Source: Bradyrhizobium cenepequi
GTDB lineage: Bacteria > Pseudomonadota > Alphaproteobacteria > Rhizobiales > Xanthobacteraceae
Direction: 5' to 3'
Length of the DNA: 64,000 bases
Assembly (NCBI RefSeq): GCF_020329485.1
Contig: NZ_JAGKJI010000034.1
Location: forward strand, 1-64,000
The translations under genes were made by a program, and so were the position numbers. The notes under the pieces are model-generated. The model was not told the DNA's origin, searched no databases, and was given only the letters and a program-made list of their open reading frames with translations. This document shows, one piece after another, positions 63,112-64,000 of this stretch (within the stretch, counting starts at the first letter, position 1; each line of letters begins with the position of its first letter).

Positions 63112-64000
63112 CTAAAACAGGCTGCCCTGGTCGACTGGCTTTGCCACCCGCTTTGGAGCCGGCTTCGACTCGCGCGTGACCGGATTCGGCTGAGGCGTCG
63201 GCGCTACGGTGGCAGGGCGATCGCCATCGGCGGTAGCGGCCACGCGGCCGTCGGCGAATTCGATTGACAGCTGCGCATTCGGCGCGACGCTGGCGGCAGC
63301 ATGCACGGGATGTCCCGCTTCGTCGCGCACCAGGGCAAAGCCGCGCGCCAGCACGCTGCGATAGGAGAGCGCCGCCAGCAGTTTTGCGCTCTGGCCGACA
63401 CGCGCATCTAGCCGCTGCAGCAGATTGACCATGGCGCGCTGCGCGCGCTCGGCGAGCCGATGGGTGCGTTCGCGCTGCCGCGCGATCGCATTGCGCTGCG
63501 CCTGGGCATTGGCCAGCTTGGACGCCTTGAAACGAACTTCCAACCCCGTAAAACGCTCGCGCCGGCTGCGCAGCAGCGAGCGCGCGGAAAGCGCGATCCG
63601 CTCGCCCGACACGGTCAGGCGCTGCCTGGCATGCGAAATCTGCCCGTGCAGCACGCGCAGCGTCAGCCGGCCGCTGGTCGATGCAAAGCGGCGGAAATGC
63701 GCGTGCGTGTTCGCCTTCAAGCCGCGCGGCAATGCTGCGCCCAGGTGATCCAGCCGCTGCCGCGGGATCGCCAAGAGTTCGCTCGGCGCCGGCAGCGCGC
63801 GCGCCGCGGCCCGCAATTCGCTGCGACGGGCTTCCTGGCCGCGCTGCCAGCACATGGACACCCGCCGCGCCAGCGCAGCCACCTCGGCGAGCAGTTCGCT
63901 GCGCACCGGCACCGCCATCTCGGCGGCCGCGGTCGGCGTCGGCGCGCGCTTGTCGGCGGCGAAATCGATCAGCGTGATGTCGGTCTCGTGCCCCACCGCC
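63112..64000 (-). CDS. xseA: Exodeoxyribonuclease VII large subunit, C-terminal part (cut by window)
   Basis: At least 294 residues; the gene runs off the right edge. GHETDITLIDFAAD matches the catalytic-region signature of XseA, followed by a long arginine-rich helical stretch and a C-terminal OB-associated tail ending in DQGSLF. With XseB it degrades single-stranded DNA. Downstream of a repeat, convergent with the hydrolase gene. Confidence 0.9.
   Translation of the reverse strand, partial: AVGHETDITLIDFAADKRAPTPTAAAEMAVPVRSELLAEVAALARRVSMCWQRGQEARRSELRAAARALPAPSELLAIPRQRLDHLGAALPRGLKANTHAHFRRFASTSGRLTLRVLHGQISHARQRLTVSGERIALSARSLLRSRRERFTGLEVRFKASKLANAQAQRNAIARQRERTHRLAERAQRAMVNLLQRLDARVGQSAKLLAALSYRSVLARGFALVRDEAGHPVHAAASVAPNAQLSIEFADGRVAATADGDRPATVAPTPQPNPVTRESKPAPKRVAKPVDQGSLF

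Overview
The window is high-GC chromosomal DNA from an alphaproteobacterium of the Rhizobiales, most probably Bradyrhizobium or a close relative. This rests on gene content and style seen in the sequence: a zinc-free L36, glcDEF, a BclA/YddA-type ABC transporter, a CIRCE-controlled groESL, an HpnK/ChbG protein next to a GtrB-like glycosyltransferase, DUF4170, DUF2093, DUF6101 and DUF2076 genes, a waaA-lpxK operon, and several families of intergenic palindromes typical of rhizobia. No tRNA, rRNA, CRISPR array, prophage or intact insertion sequence was seen.

Layout. (1) About 1.3-16.4 kb is a polysaccharide locus. A minus-strand operon carries a DUF6492 putative glycosyltransferase, a Wzx flippase, a methyltransferase, a NodB-type deacetylase and a GumC/Wzc-like chain-length protein with a broken P-loop. 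Around it lie a Tat-exported GH26-like hydrolase, a radical SAM/SPASM protein, a GT2 overlapping an O-antigen-ligase/Wzy, a GT4, a cupin-like protein and a CelD-type GNAT protein. No initiating sugar-phosphate transferase or outer-membrane exporter is present, so the pathway needs genes outside the window. (2) 16.5-29.1 kb is mixed: wrbA, pirin and a divergent LysR regulator, a Bug-type binding protein, a YbaK-HAD-hydrolase operon, an amidohydrolase, rpmJ, small secreted proteins, a toxin-antitoxin remnant with a frameshifted toxin, and a cytochrome c. (3) 29.4-34.2 kb holds glcD and glcEF, separated by an antisense monooxygenase gene and a repeat. (4) 34.4-48.1 kb contains a lysine/alanine-rich H1-like protein, a TorF-type porin, the ABC transporter, L-lactate permease, groESL, a lipoprotein, a CheZ-like protein, an L,D-transpeptidase and DUF2076. 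(5) 48.3-53.3 kb has HpnK, GtrB, hisG, hisZ and rsmE. (6) 53.5-64 kb has ubiA, pmbA, an inositol-phosphatase-family gene, DUF4170, a DUF374 acyltransferase, waaA and lpxK in a tightly overlapping envelope operon, then DUF2093, a hydrolase lacking its nucleophile, and the C-terminal part of xseA.

Functional picture. The two ends concern the cell envelope: extracellular polysaccharide on the left, lipid A/KDO on the right. The centre is general metabolism (glycolate and lactate use, redox, histidine) and protein quality control. Nothing looks like a classical genomic island. The most unusual points are the polysaccharide locus with a radical SAM and a JmjC-like protein, the CheZ-like protein with a FliM-like tail, a palindromic repeat between groES and groEL, and three genes whose stop codon lies in the same TAGAGC repeat edge or motif.
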